DNA from: Blautia sp900556555
GTDB lineage: Bacteria; Bacillota; Clostridia; Lachnospirales; Lachnospiraceae
Reading direction: 5' to 3' (one strand)
Length of the DNA: 64,000 nt
NCBI GenBank assembly: GCA_964250615.1
Contig: CAXUGM010000019.1
A model generated the notes under the pieces. The model was not told where the DNA came from. It saw nothing but the letters and a program-made list of their open reading frames with translations, and searched no databases. The translations under genes were made by a program, and so were the position numbers. Shown here piece by piece: positions 16,342-24,961 of the stretch. Within the stretch, counting starts at the first letter, position 1, and each line of letters starts with the position of its first letter.

Positions 16342-17730
16342 ATGGATTGGAAACAAAAAATCAAATGGAAACTATTTGTGATTTTTATGGCACTTCTTGG
16401 AATTTTGGTGGTTTGGTGTGCAGGAAAGGCAGGAGAGAAAAGAAGTCATGCAGAACAGAAAATTCTAAGAGAGTATGCCATAAAGGAGAATGAACGTGCA
16501 GATGCATTTGTAAAACAGGAGTCTACGGAACCAAAAGAAGAAAAAAAGGAAGAAAAAAAAGAAGAGGAAACAATCAAGGTGCTGCTCATGACCAATGGAT
16601 ATGCCGGATATCATCATTCTAATGTCACGCTAAAAGCACAGGGAGATTATGCAGTGCAGGGAAGTGTGCCGGGAAAACTTCTGGATGGTGAAACCATGGA
16701 ACTGCATCCGGGAAGCCAGCAGTTAGAGGGAGGAAATATAAAATTTCTCCCTCTGGAAGCAGGCAACCGGCTGCAGATATTATCTCTTTCCAGAGGGCAG
16801 GGAAATCCGGCTTATCAGGGAACTTTGACAGTATATCAGGATGAGCAGGGACTTCGTATGGTAAATGAACTGGAACTGGAACAGTATCTTTGCGGTGTGG
16901 TTCCCAGTGAGATGCCGGCATCTTATCCCATGGAGGCTTTGAAGGCTCAGGCGGTTTGTGCCAGAACTTATGCCTGTGTGCAAATGCAGGGCAGCCGGCT
17001 GGAAAGTTTTGGTGCACAGGTAGATGACAGTGTTTCTTTTCAGGTGTACCAAAACAGCGGTGAGGTTCCAGAAAGCAACCAGGCAGTGTCAGAAACAGCA
17101 GGACAGATTTTGCTGAGTAATAATCAGCCTATTAATGCATATTATTTTTCAACTTCTCATGGAAAAACAAGTACCGATGAAGTATGGGAGGCTTCTGTAC
17201 CTTCCGGATATTTAAAAAGTGTGGAGTGTACTTATGATGCAGCAGAACCATGGTATCAGTGGTCGCTTACCTTATCTATGGAGAAACTGTTAGAAAATGC
17301 AAAAAATCTGTATCCTGGTGTAAACAGCATAGAAAAAATGGAAATTAGGGAAATGGGTGAAGGGGAAGCTGTTCTGGAATTGGCTCTTTATACAGATTGT
17401 GGTGAAAAAATATTTCATAGTGAATACGATATCCGTTCCCTTCTTGCTCCTTCCGGCATCGAAATTACAAGACAAGACGGTTCCGTGGTAAAAGGAACGA
17501 AGCTTCTTCCCAGTGCTTATTTTACTTTGAAGGAGAATAAGACAGAAACAGGCAGTATCACAGGATATGAGATCACAGGCGGGGGCTATGGACATGGAGT
17601 AGGGATGAGCCAGAATGGTGCAAAAGGGATGGCAAATGCAGGAAAAAACTACAGAGAGATCTTATCGTATTTTTATAAGGATGTGGAGCTTGGGACAGTT
17701 GCGGAGGTTGTCAAGCCACAGGATTCGTGA
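16342..17730 (+). CDS. SpoIID/LytB domain protein
   Basis: A 462-aa exported or membrane-anchored protein. Residues 10-28 form a hydrophobic helix, followed by a Lys/Glu-rich linker (KEEKKEEKKEEE around 67-77). The SpoIID/LytB domain then follows: LRMVNELELEQYLCGVVPSEMPASYPMEALKAQAVCARTYA is the hallmark, with GGGYGHGVGMSQNGAKGMA near the C-terminus. SpoIID is a lytic transglycosylase needed for engulfment of the forespore, acting with SpoIIP and SpoIIM. This may be SpoIID itself or a vegetative paralogue, since spoIIP or spoIIIA are not adjacent. ATG 16342 has no strong ribosome binding site. Confidence 0.85.
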   Translation: MDWKQKIKWKLFVIFMALLGILVVWCAGKAGEKRSHAEQKILREYAIKENERADAFVKQESTEPKEEKKEEKKEEETIKVLLMTNGYAGYHHSNVTLKAQGDYAVQGSVPGKLLDGETMELHPGSQQLEGGNIKFLPLEAGNRLQILSLSRGQGNPAYQGTLTVYQDEQGLRMVNELELEQYLCGVVPSEMPASYPMEALKAQAVCARTYACVQMQGSRLESFGAQVDDSVSFQVYQNSGEVPESNQAVSETAGQILLSNNQPINAYYFSTSHGKTSTDEVWEASVPSGYLKSVECTYDAAEPWYQWSLTLSMEKLLENAKNLYPGVNSIEKMEIREMGEGEAVLELALYTDCGEKIFHSEYDIRSLLAPSGIEITRQDGSVVKGTKLLPSAYFTLKENKTETGSITGYEITGGGYGHGVGMSQNGAKGMANAGKNYREILSYFYKDVELGTVAEVVKPQDS

Positions 17731-17773
17731 TATAATTTCCGAAATTATTTAGAAAGAGACAGAGGGAATTCCT

Positions 17774-18688
17774 ATGAAAAGATTTAAGAAAGCAGCAGAT
17801 ACCCTGAAGGGTTTTATAGACAGCATGGGAAAGTGCCATGCAACTGCTTATGCAGCTCAGGCTGCTTATTTTATCATACTGTCTTTTATTCCCTTTCTGC
17901 TTCTTTTAATGACTTCAGTGAAATATACTCCTCTGACCAGGCAGGAAGTGATCCATTTAATCATGTATATATGCCCGGAACATTTCCAGGGATTTATTGA
18001 AGGAATCGTATGGGAGGTTTATGAGAAGTCTCTGGGTGTTGTACCTGTTTCCGCAGTGCTTGCTCTTTGGTCAGCGGGAAAAGGGATTCAGGCACTGACC
18101 AATGGATTTAATTCCATTTATCAGATTCAGGAAACACGTAATTATTTTGCTACCAGGATCAGGGCTGTTTTTTATACGCTGGTGTTTATCATTGCGATTA
18201 TTTCTACCTTGATTCTGCAGGTCTTTGGAAATACGCTCCAGAGGGAATTGAGCAAGCAGTTTCCTTTCCTGGAGCAGATTTTTGCCATGATTATCAGTAT
18301 GAGAGTGGTGATCACATTAAGCATTCTGTGCCTTGTGTTCTTGCTGATGTATAAGTTTATTCCGAATAGGAGAGCAACGTTTCGAAGCCAGCTTCCGGGA
18401 GCCTTATTATGTGCGGTATGCTGGTCTGCATTTTCCTTTGGATTTTCTTTGTATGTGGATTTTAATAACGGATTTTCCAATATGTATGGGAGTATGACCA
18501 CCATTGTACTGATTCTTTTGTGGTTATATTTTTGTATGATGTTTGTAATGCTAGGTGCTCAGGTAAATCATTATTTTGAAGAAAAGTTCCGCTGGTTGCA
18601 TCAGATTGCAGCAGAGACCATACGGAAAGAATATGAACAGTTTATGAGGCCGGAAGAGGACGAAGAGGAAAAAGAAGAAGAATCGTAA
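17774..18688 (+). CDS. YihY/BrkB family membrane protein
   Basis: A 304-aa integral membrane protein of the YihY (formerly 'RNase BN') family with six predicted helices. Typical parts are the N-terminal CHATAYAAQAAYFIILSFIPFLLLL helix, VPVSAVLALWSAGKGIQALTNGFNSIY, LMYKFIPNRR, RSQLPGALLCAVCWSAFSFGFSLYV and VLILLWLYFCMMFVMLGAQVNH. The C-terminus is a strongly acidic tail (EEDEEEKEEES). The family's molecular role is not settled; the old ribonuclease assignment was an error. It is separated from the SpoIID-like gene by 43 bp and may share its transcript. Confidence 0.9.
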   Translation: MKRFKKAADTLKGFIDSMGKCHATAYAAQAAYFIILSFIPFLLLLMTSVKYTPLTRQEVIHLIMYICPEHFQGFIEGIVWEVYEKSLGVVPVSAVLALWSAGKGIQALTNGFNSIYQIQETRNYFATRIRAVFYTLVFIIAIISTLILQVFGNTLQRELSKQFPFLEQIFAMIISMRVVITLSILCLVFLLMYKFIPNRRATFRSQLPGALLCAVCWSAFSFGFSLYVDFNNGFSNMYGSMTTIVLILLWLYFCMMFVMLGAQVNHYFEEKFRWLHQIAAETIRKEYEQFMRPEEDEEEKEEES

Positions 18689-18695
18689 GAACTTC

Positions 18696-18724
18696 TTGAC
18701 AGAATCCAGTAAAATGGCTACAAT
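18696..18724 (+). promoter_or_regulatory. Promoter of the pheST leader
   Basis: TTGACA (18696-18701) and TACAAT (18719-18724) are 17 bp apart. The -35 box overlaps the region right after the yihY stop codon. Confidence 0.8.
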
Positions 18725-18734
18725 AAGGTACAGA

Positions 18735-18995
18735 TATAGGAAAAGGCAAAGAAAGTGTCCGTAGATATTTATTTTCTGCCAGAGAGGGAGAGCCACCGGC
18801 TGAAAGCTTTCCTCAGTTCAGATAAGTATTGAGATTCCCACTGGAGCTGCATTTCTGAAAGAAGAGTAAGAGATGACGTGACTGTGCGTTAAACAGATTG
18901 GAGTGCCTGCGGTGTTTGTACAGCAGGAACAAGGGTGGTACCACGGATTATCGACTTCGTCCCTTTTGGGGGATGGGGTCTTTTTCTTTTTCTAC
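18735..18995 (+). promoter_or_regulatory. T-box riboswitch, Phe-specific
   Basis: This leader has the complete T-box plan. Stem I distal elements include AGAGAGGGAG and CCGGCTGAAAGC. A TTC triplet (18835-18837) sits in the specifier position just before CCACTGGAGC and reads as a phenylalanine codon. The T-box sequence AAGGGTGGTACCACGG is at about 18932-18947, followed by a terminator hairpin (GACTTCGTCCC with GGGATGGGGTC) and T-runs. Uncharged tRNA-Phe would stabilise the antiterminator and allow pheST transcription. Confidence 0.92.
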
Positions 18996-19022
18996 AATTA
19001 TAATAAAAAGGAGCAGAATACG

Positions 19023-20057
19023 ATGCAGGAATTGAACAATAAGCTTGCCCAGATTAAGCAGGAAATTCTGGATGGAATGGAACAGTTAGAAAGTTCCAAA
19101 GAAGTATATGAATTTAAAAAATCCTACCTGGATTCTAAAAAAGGGAAAATCGGCCAGTTAATGAAGGAGATGCGAAACATTGCTCCAGAAAACAGAGCTG
19201 CCTATGGAAAAAGCGTCAATGAACTGAAAGAATGGGCAACAGGATGTTTTGAAGAACTGGATGAGAAATTAAAAGCAAAAGAACTGCAGCAGAGATACGA
19301 AAGTGAAAAAATCGATATCACCATGCCGGCTGCTAAGAAAAAAACCGGAAATCTTCACCCGATTACTCAGGTGAGAAATCAGTTGATCGATGTATTCTCT
19401 TCCATGGGATTTGAAGTGTATGAAGGTACAGAAATCGAAACTGATTACTATAATTTTACGGCATTAAATACTCCACAAGATCATCCGGCACGTGATATGC
19501 AGGATACCTTCTATTTGTCTCCTGAGTTTTTACTCCGTACCCAGACATCAGCAGGACAGATTCATGTAATGGAAAACAAAAAACCACCAATCAAGATTTT
19601 ATCTCCTGGTAAAGTATTCCGTTCTGATGATGATGCAACGCACTCTCCAATGTTTACTCAGATGGAAGGTCTGGTTGTAGACAAAGGCATTACACTTTGT
19701 GACCTGAAAGGTATGCTGGATGTTTTTGTACAGAAAATCTATGGGGAAGGTACTACGACACGTTTAAGACCTTCTTACTTCCCATTTACAGAGCCTTCTG
19801 TAGAAGTTGACTGCAGTTGTTTTGCATGTGGCGGAAAAGGCTGTAAGCTGTGCAAAGGCACTGGATGGATTGAAGTCCTGGGTGCAGGGATTGTAAATAA
19901 AAAAGTTCTGGAAAACTGCGGTATTGATTCCGAGGAATACAGTGGTCTGGCATTTGGTATCGGTATTGAACGTACAGCAATGTTAAAATACGGTATCAAT
20001 AATATTAAACTGCTGTTTGAATCTGACTTACGAGTATTAGAACAGATTGATGATTAA
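19023..20057 (+). CDS. pheS: Phenylalanine-tRNA ligase alpha subunit
   Basis: PheS is the catalytic subunit of the alpha2-beta2 enzyme that charges tRNA-Phe. The real start is ATG 19023, behind AAAAGGAG; the open frame upstream runs through the T-box and is not coding. The 344-aa protein has an N-terminal coiled coil (about residues 1-85) that binds tRNA and a class II catalytic core. Recognisable blocks are HPITQVRNQLIDVFSSMGF, FNFTALNTPQDHPARDMQDTFY, motif 2 (KIFRSDDDATHSP) and the Cys-rich CSCFACGGKGCKLCKGTGW insert. GIGIERTAMLKYG is motif 3. pheT follows after 18 bp. Confidence 0.96.
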   Translation: MQELNNKLAQIKQEILDGMEQLESSKEVYEFKKSYLDSKKGKIGQLMKEMRNIAPENRAAYGKSVNELKEWATGCFEELDEKLKAKELQQRYESEKIDITMPAAKKKTGNLHPITQVRNQLIDVFSSMGFEVYEGTEIETDYYNFTALNTPQDHPARDMQDTFYLSPEFLLRTQTSAGQIHVMENKKPPIKILSPGKVFRSDDDATHSPMFTQMEGLVVDKGITLCDLKGMLDVFVQKIYGEGTTTRLRPSYFPFTEPSVEVDCSCFACGGKGCKLCKGTGWIEVLGAGIVNKKVLENCGIDSEEYSGLAFGIGIERTAMLKYGINNIKLLFESDLRVLEQIDD

Positions 20058-20075
20058 AAAAGACGGAGGTTTGTT

Positions 20076-22496
20076 ATGTTAGTACCATTAAGCTGGTTGA
20101 AAGATTACGTAGATATCGATGTAGAGCCAAAGGAACTGGAGAAAAAACTGTTTTCCTGCGGTTTTGAAGTAGAAGAATTAACAGAAGTTGGAAAAGACAT
20201 CAGCAAGGTTGTTGTTGGTTATGTGGAAGAATGTGAAAGAATTCCGGACACTCATTTAAGCCTTTGCAAAGTAAATGTAGGGGAAGAGGAGCTGCTCCAG
20301 ATCTGCTGTGGAGCAGATAATGTAAAAGCAGGCGGAAAATATCCGGTGGCTTTAGTTGGAGCAACTGTTTATGCAACAGCAAAAGATCATAAGACCATTG
20401 AAGGTGTTATGACCATCAAAAAAGGAAAATTAAGAGGATATGAATCCTTTGGAATGCTTTGTTCCGGTGTGGAACTTGGTGTCAGCGAAGATATGTATCC
20501 GGGAGCTGGTTACAATGGACTTCTGGTGCTTCCGGAAGATGCCGAAATCGGTGCAGATGTAAAACCAATCCTGGGACTGGATGACTGGATTTTTGATATT
20601 GCCATTACAGCAAACAGACCGGACTGCCAGAGTATTTTCGGTATTGCAAGAGAAGTAGCTGCCGTACTTGGAACCGAACTTCATGAGCCTGCCTTAGATT
20701 ACACAGAAACAGAAGTGAAAAAAGAGGGATTTCAGGTAAAGGTGGAGGCTCAGGATATCTGCCCACGCTATATTGCACACTATGTACATGATGTAAAAAT
20801 CACAGAATCCCCGGCATGGATGAAGAGAAGACTGGCTCTGGTTGGACTGGACTCCATCTCAAACGTGGTAGACATTACCAACTATGTATTAAAAGAGCTG
20901 GGACAGCCTATGCATGCATTTGACTGTTCTTATCTGGAAGGAAATGCTATCAATGTAAGAAGAGCAGAAGAAGGCGAGAAAATCGTTACATTAGATGAAA
21001 AAGAATTTACCTTAAATCCATCTAATTTAGTCATCTGTGACGGTGTGAAATCCGTAGCATTAGCAGGTATTATGGGAGGATTAAATTCGGAAATCCGTGA
21101 TACTACAACAGAAGTAATGTTTGAAGCGGCAAAATTTGCCCGTGATAATGTAAGAAAGAGCTCCCGTGCTCTTGGCCAGGTTTCTGATTCCAGTGCCCGT
21201 TTTGCAAAAGGCGTGGATGAATATACAACCGTAATGGCAATGAAACGTGCTCTTCATTTAATGGAAGAATTAGGATGCGGAAAAGTTTCTTCTACTCATG
21301 TGGATGTGAATACAGGAAACTCCATTGAACCTGTAGAAATGAAAATGAGCGTAGAAAAAGTAAATCAGGTACTGGGTATCCAGGTTCCAGATGAAGACAT
21401 CCTCCGTATTCTGGACAACCTTCAGTTTGCACCAGCCATCCAGGGAGATGAGTTGACCATCCAGGTTCCGGCTTTCAGAGAAGATGTAGAATCTTATCCG
21501 GATATTGCGGAAGAAGTCATCCGTATGTATGGATATGACCATGTAATTTCCACTTTCATGCCATCCGCAAAAGTGACTACCGGTGGAATGAACAAGAGAC
21601 AGAAAACAACTTTAAAAGTGAAAAAAGCTCTCTGCAGTGCAGGTGCCTACGAGGGAATCCATTATTCCTTCTTTTCACCATCAGATTTGGATATGTTAAA
21701 TCTTCCTGCTGATGCACCAGAAAGACATGCGATTCGTCTTATGAATCCCATTAACGAAGACCTGTCCCTTATGAGAACAACTCTGGCTCCTGGTATGATT
21801 CACGCTATGGCAAGAAACCAGAAGAGAGGTACCTTAGAAGGCCGTATCTTTGAAGTTGGAAGCAAATTCATTCCAAAAGAACTTCCTTTGACAGAATATC
21901 CTGACGAGAGAGAAACTCTTTGCGTTGGTGTATTTGGCAAAGAAGAATCTTTCTTTACCTTAAAGGGACTGGCAGAAACGGTAGCAGATGCTCTTTGCCT
22001 GAACTTTACTTATGAGCCTGCACAGAAAACATACCTGCATCCATACCAGACAGCATCTGTTCACTGTAACGGAGAAGAGGTTGGATATTTAGGAAAAGTT
22101 TCTTATGAAATCCAGGACAGCGAAGATATGCGGGTATCTGCATATGTCATGGAATTAGATATGGAAACCTTATCTCAGTGGTACGGAATTACACCTGTAT
22201 TTGAGCCACTGCCAAAATTCCAGGAAGAAAAACGTGACCTGGCACTTGTTATGGACAAAGCAGTTACTTGCGGACAGATTGAAGACTGTATCAAAGAGTC
22301 CTGTAAATATGTAAAATCCGTAGAACTGTTTGACGTATATGAAGGAAAACAGATTCAGGAAAACCAGAAGAGTATGGCATTTACCGTATTATTTACACCA
22401 AAGGAAGAAGAATTTACAGCAAATGCAGTAGATGGATTTGTTAAGAAAATCCTGAAAAATCTGGACAGAAACTTACAGGTAACCCTGCGTTCATAA
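20076..22496 (+). CDS. pheT: Phenylalanine-tRNA ligase beta subunit
   Basis: PheT (806 aa) is the large subunit of phenylalanyl-tRNA synthetase, with the editing site and tRNA-binding parts. Visible domains in order are the N-terminal helical part, an EMAP/OB-fold tRNA-binding domain (about 40-150, VVVGYVEECERIP to GVELG), the B3/B4 editing domain (about 210-390, ITNYVLKELGQPMHAFD), B5 (about 410-475), the catalytic-like core and a C-terminal ferredoxin-fold anticodon-binding domain (FDX-ACB, from about 710: FEPLPKFQEEKRDLALV). The full bacterial length is kept. It shares the T-box control at 18735. Confidence 0.96.
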   Translation: MLVPLSWLKDYVDIDVEPKELEKKLFSCGFEVEELTEVGKDISKVVVGYVEECERIPDTHLSLCKVNVGEEELLQICCGADNVKAGGKYPVALVGATVYATAKDHKTIEGVMTIKKGKLRGYESFGMLCSGVELGVSEDMYPGAGYNGLLVLPEDAEIGADVKPILGLDDWIFDIAITANRPDCQSIFGIAREVAAVLGTELHEPALDYTETEVKKEGFQVKVEAQDICPRYIAHYVHDVKITESPAWMKRRLALVGLDSISNVVDITNYVLKELGQPMHAFDCSYLEGNAINVRRAEEGEKIVTLDEKEFTLNPSNLVICDGVKSVALAGIMGGLNSEIRDTTTEVMFEAAKFARDNVRKSSRALGQVSDSSARFAKGVDEYTTVMAMKRALHLMEELGCGKVSSTHVDVNTGNSIEPVEMKMSVEKVNQVLGIQVPDEDILRILDNLQFAPAIQGDELTIQVPAFREDVESYPDIAEEVIRMYGYDHVISTFMPSAKVTTGGMNKRQKTTLKVKKALCSAGAYEGIHYSFFSPSDLDMLNLPADAPERHAIRLMNPINEDLSLMRTTLAPGMIHAMARNQKRGTLEGRIFEVGSKFIPKELPLTEYPDERETLCVGVFGKEESFFTLKGLAETVADALCLNFTYEPAQKTYLHPYQTASVHCNGEEVGYLGKVSYEIQDSEDMRVSAYVMELDMETLSQWYGITPVFEPLPKFQEEKRDLALVMDKAVTCGQIEDCIKESCKYVKSVELFDVYEGKQIQENQKSMAFTVLFTPKEEEFTANAVDGFVKKILKNLDRNLQVTLRS

Positions 22497-22508
22497 GGAG
22501 TGGGCTTC

Positions 22509-23111
22509 ATGAAGTTATATATTATCCGTCACGGAGAAACCCAGTGGAATGTACAGAAACGGTTACAGGGAACTTCGAATACGGAGCTAAATGAAAAAGG
22601 AATTACACTTGCAAAAGTGACTGGGAAAGCGCTCATGGATGTTCCCTTTTACTGCTGTTTCACCAGTCCATTAAAAAGAGCAAGTGAAACAGCCAGACTG
22701 GTTTTAAATGGAAGAGAAATTCCGGTTTATCCAGATGAAAGAATCCAGGAGATTTCCTTTGGAAACTGGGAAGGAAGAGAAGCAGCATTGCTTCCGCCGT
22801 CTATGCTGGACAATTTCTTCCATCATACGGAGCGGTATCAGGCACCGGAAGGGGGAGAGGAGCTTTCCCAGATCTGTGCCAGAACAAAAGCATTCTGGGA
22901 AGACATTACTTCCAGGGAAGAATTGCAGGATAAAACTATCCTTATTGCTTCCCATGGCTGTGCAGTACGTGCACTTCTTCAGAATGTGTATGAAGATGCC
23001 AGTGTGGAAAACTTCTGGCACGGAAAAGTTCCTCCAAACTGTGGGGTTAATATCGTAGAAGTGCGGGAGAACAAAGCTATACTTCTGGAAGAAGATGTGG
23101 TATATTATTAA
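22509..23111 (+). CDS. Histidine phosphatase family protein
   Basis: A 200-aa member of the phosphoglycerate-mutase-like superfamily. The RHGE box (residues 7-10) carries the phospho-accepting histidine, TSPLKRASETARL gives the second Arg and IASHGCAVRALL gives the second active His. The range of substrates for such enzymes is wide (alpha-ribazole phosphate, fructose-bisphosphate and others), so no substrate is assigned. I chose ATG 22509 behind GGAGTGGG over the upstream in-frame start. It follows pheT by 12 bp and is probably in the pheST transcript. The last 41 nt recur as a copy at 24313. Confidence 0.88.
   Translation: MKLYIIRHGETQWNVQKRLQGTSNTELNEKGITLAKVTGKALMDVPFYCCFTSPLKRASETARLVLNGREIPVYPDERIQEISFGNWEGREAALLPPSMLDNFFHHTERYQAPEGGEELSQICARTKAFWEDITSREELQDKTILIASHGCAVRALLQNVYEDASVENFWHGKVPPNCGVNIVEVRENKAILLEEDVVYY
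23071..23111. repeat. Direct repeat, copy 1 (3' end of phosphatase gene)
   Basis: A 41-nt stretch that ends the histidine phosphatase gene and matches 24313-24353 at 38 of 41 positions in the same orientation. The two copies flank the minus-strand Rpn gene. Confidence 0.9.
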
Positions 23112-23121
23112 AAGAGAAGAA

Positions 23122-23166
23122 CAGGTGTCTGGATGTAACAAAGGTATGTCCAGGCACCTGTTTTTT
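23122..23166 (+). terminator. Rho-independent terminator
   Basis: CAGGTGTCTGGA and TCCAGGCACCTG pair around GTAACAAAGGTATG-type loop sequence and are followed by TTTTTT, 10 bp after the phosphatase stop. Confidence 0.9.
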
Positions 23167-23176
23167 ACAGATAAGT

Positions 23177-24094
23177 TTATTTCTTATAGTTTTCTAAATG
23201 TTTTTCGGCTGCATCTTTGGACAGGGAAAATCCCTCCATTAATTTCTCTAGGATTTGCTCTCTTGGAAGTTGGAATTCCATACAGGTTTTGATCATGAAA
23301 CGGATGTTGTTTTTTCGCTCTTCCTGTCGTCCGTCTTCCACCCCGGCCTCATGGCCTTTTTTCCAGGAATCTTCTTTTAAAAATTCCCGAAATTCATTTT
23401 CGTCATATTCTGTTAAAATCACGTCTATCACCTCAGTCTTATTTTTACGCAGTATTTCAGACAGGATACTTTTTGAAATACACTCATTGACTGCAGATTC
23501 CACTGCCTCTTGGAAGGGGAGTTCAGAGGCAATCTTGCTGCGTATCATTTGGATGAATTGAGCATATTCTTTTAAGATACGGCATTTTTCCATGAGTTCC
23601 CGGTTATGTCCAAGATTGATATTCAGTAAGGTAGCAGTACATTCTAAAGCAGGCTGCAGTTCTTTTTCGTTTTGAATGAATAAGTTGCTGAGTGGAATCT
23701 CTTTACGCTCTGGTTCTTCCTTCAGGCCATTGTAAAACACAAGATATACTGGAAATGGAATTTGGAGAGGAGATTCCGTATAGAGCTGCTGTTTCATGGG
23801 CTCAATATAATTACGGTACATGGCAGAAAAATAGAAAAGGCCACGCAGGGGAAGATTCGGACTGTACGTACTTTGATGTTCATAAAGACTCATGATATCA
23901 TCAATCATAAAGGACAAATCGTTTTTCATCCCCATGTAAACTACATCATCAATGGTTGTAATCATTAAATCTTCCGGATTGGTGTAATGACTGTCATTAA
24001 TGGCGTTGTAAAGCTGCAGCAGATTCTCCTTGTCTCTGAAAATCAAACGGAATAGTCTGTCTTTATACTTGCGGTTTAAATGATAATGTTCCAA
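23177..24094 (-). CDS. Rpn family PD-(D/E)XK nuclease (transposase-like)
   Basis: The 305-aa minus-strand protein is of the Rpn/'PD-(D/E)XK transposase' family, often multi-copy in Lachnospiraceae. YKDRLFRLIFRDKENLLQLYNAINDS is the usual N-terminal module. The nuclease core follows with Asp59 (KNDLSFMI), then a helix and Glu72-His-Gln74 in YEHQST, which match the D...ExQ catalytic set. Residues 225-260 (EYDENEFREFLKEDSWKKGHEAG) are typical of the tail with GxEDGRQEER repeats. Family members stimulate recA-independent recombination in E. coli. The gene sits between copies of a 41-nt repeat and is opposite to its neighbours, consistent with insertion. Confidence 0.85.
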   Translation of the reverse strand: MEHYHLNRKYKDRLFRLIFRDKENLLQLYNAINDSHYTNPEDLMITTIDDVVYMGMKNDLSFMIDDIMSLYEHQSTYSPNLPLRGLFYFSAMYRNYIEPMKQQLYTESPLQIPFPVYLVFYNGLKEEPERKEIPLSNLFIQNEKELQPALECTATLLNINLGHNRELMEKCRILKEYAQFIQMIRSKIASELPFQEAVESAVNECISKSILSEILRKNKTEVIDVILTEYDENEFREFLKEDSWKKGHEAGVEDGRQEERKNNIRFMIKTCMEFQLPREQILEKLMEGFSLSKDAAEKHLENYKK

Positions 24095-24312
24095 ATAAGT
24101 TCCTCCTTATATTTTAGCAAAGATGTGGTTGTGAGGCAATGAAAAAGAAAAAATAGAATAGACAATCAAAGGCATCACCAGCTTTCAAAATAGAATAAAA
24201 ATGGATATTATGACGAATGTCAAGAAAAAAGATAAGTAATAGACTATGATAGAAAAAGTATAACAGAAAATGAAAAATATGCAATGAAAAAATTGTAAAA
24301 AGTTCATGCAGG
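24095..24312. other. AT-rich spacer upstream of the Rpn gene
   Basis: This stretch holds the minus-strand ribosome binding site of the Rpn gene (AGGAGG, about 24100-24106, read as CCTCCT on plus). The rest is AT-rich with no ORF, terminator or repeat that I can support. Confidence 0.5.
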
Positions 24313-24353
24313 ACAAAGCTATACTTCTGTGGGAAGATGTGGTATATTATTAA
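24313..24353. repeat. Direct repeat, copy 2
   Basis: Second copy of the 41-nt phosphatase gene end (38 of 41 identical to 23071-23111), including the in-frame TATTATTAA stop context. Upstream sequence is not related to the phosphatase gene, so this is only the tail. Confidence 0.9.
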
Positions 24354-24367
24354 GGGTAAAAAGATGG

Positions 24368-24397
24368 AAAGGCTGCAGGAGTGCAGTCTTTTCTTCT
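24368..24397 (+). terminator. Terminator-like hairpin after repeat copy 2
   Basis: AAAGGCTGCA pairs with TGCAGTCTTT around GGAG and is followed by TCTTCT. It mirrors the position of the true terminator after repeat copy 1. Confidence 0.5.
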
Positions 24398-24434
24398 GAA
24401 CTTTTACAAAAACAGGATGAAAGGAGTTGGCCAA

Positions 24435-24959
24435 ATGAAAACTGCGATTTGTGGATACAGTGGTTCGGGAAAGTCTACGCTTGCCAGGCGAATCGGTGAA
24501 ATAGAGCAGGTTCCGGTTTTGTATCTGGATACCGTACAGTTTGTGGCGAACTGGCAGGAACGAAACAGGGATGAAGCCAGGAGTATAGTCAGGGATTTTA
24601 TGAAGCAGGAAAACTGGGTCATTGATGGGAATTATACCAATTTCTTTTATCAGGAACGGATGGAGGCAGCAGATAGAATCCTCATTCTTGTATTTAACCG
24701 CTTTACCTGTCTGTACAGGGCATTCAAGCGTTATTTCCGTTATCGGAATCAGACAAGAGAAAGTATGGCAGAAGGGTGCAAAGAAAAAATCGATTTGGAG
24801 TTTGTGCTGTGGATTCTGAAAAATGGAAGAACCAAAAAGAAACAAGAGGAGTTAAAAGAATTGAAACGCCGCTATCCAGAAAAAGTAACCATACTGAAAA
24901 ATCAGAAACAGCTTAATCGATATTACCAAACATTATCAGAAAGAACAGAAGGGAAGTAA
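24435..24959 (+). CDS. P-loop NTPase (FlaR/adenylate-kinase-like)
   Basis: A 174-aa P-loop protein. Walker A GYSGSGKST spans residues 7-15 and LYLDTVQFVANWQERN, the conserved Asp-rich second block, follows near residue 35-50. NWVIDGNYTNFFYQERMEAADRILIL resembles the central part of 'DNA topology modulation' FlaR-type and small kinase-like proteins. The true biochemical role of this group is not well established; it is probably a nucleoside or small-molecule kinase. I chose ATG 24435 with AAAGGAG 11 nt upstream rather than the earlier ATG 24381. queA follows after 2 bp, so they are very likely co-transcribed. Confidence 0.8.
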   Translation: MKTAICGYSGSGKSTLARRIGEIEQVPVLYLDTVQFVANWQERNRDEARSIVRDFMKQENWVIDGNYTNFFYQERMEAADRILILVFNRFTCLYRAFKRYFRYRNQTRESMAEGCKEKIDLEFVLWILKNGRTKKKQEELKELKRRYPEKVTILKNQKQLNRYYQTLSERTEGK

Positions 24960-24961
24960 TT

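Noticed and set aside
18903..19022. N-terminal extension of pheS
   Set aside because: This part of the frame runs through the T-box core and terminator; ATG 19023 with AAAAGGAG is the real start.
23177..24353. Complete insertion sequence with terminal inverted repeats
   Set aside because: The flanking repeats are direct, not inverted, and come from a gene end; no inverted termini or short target duplication is visible around the Rpn gene.
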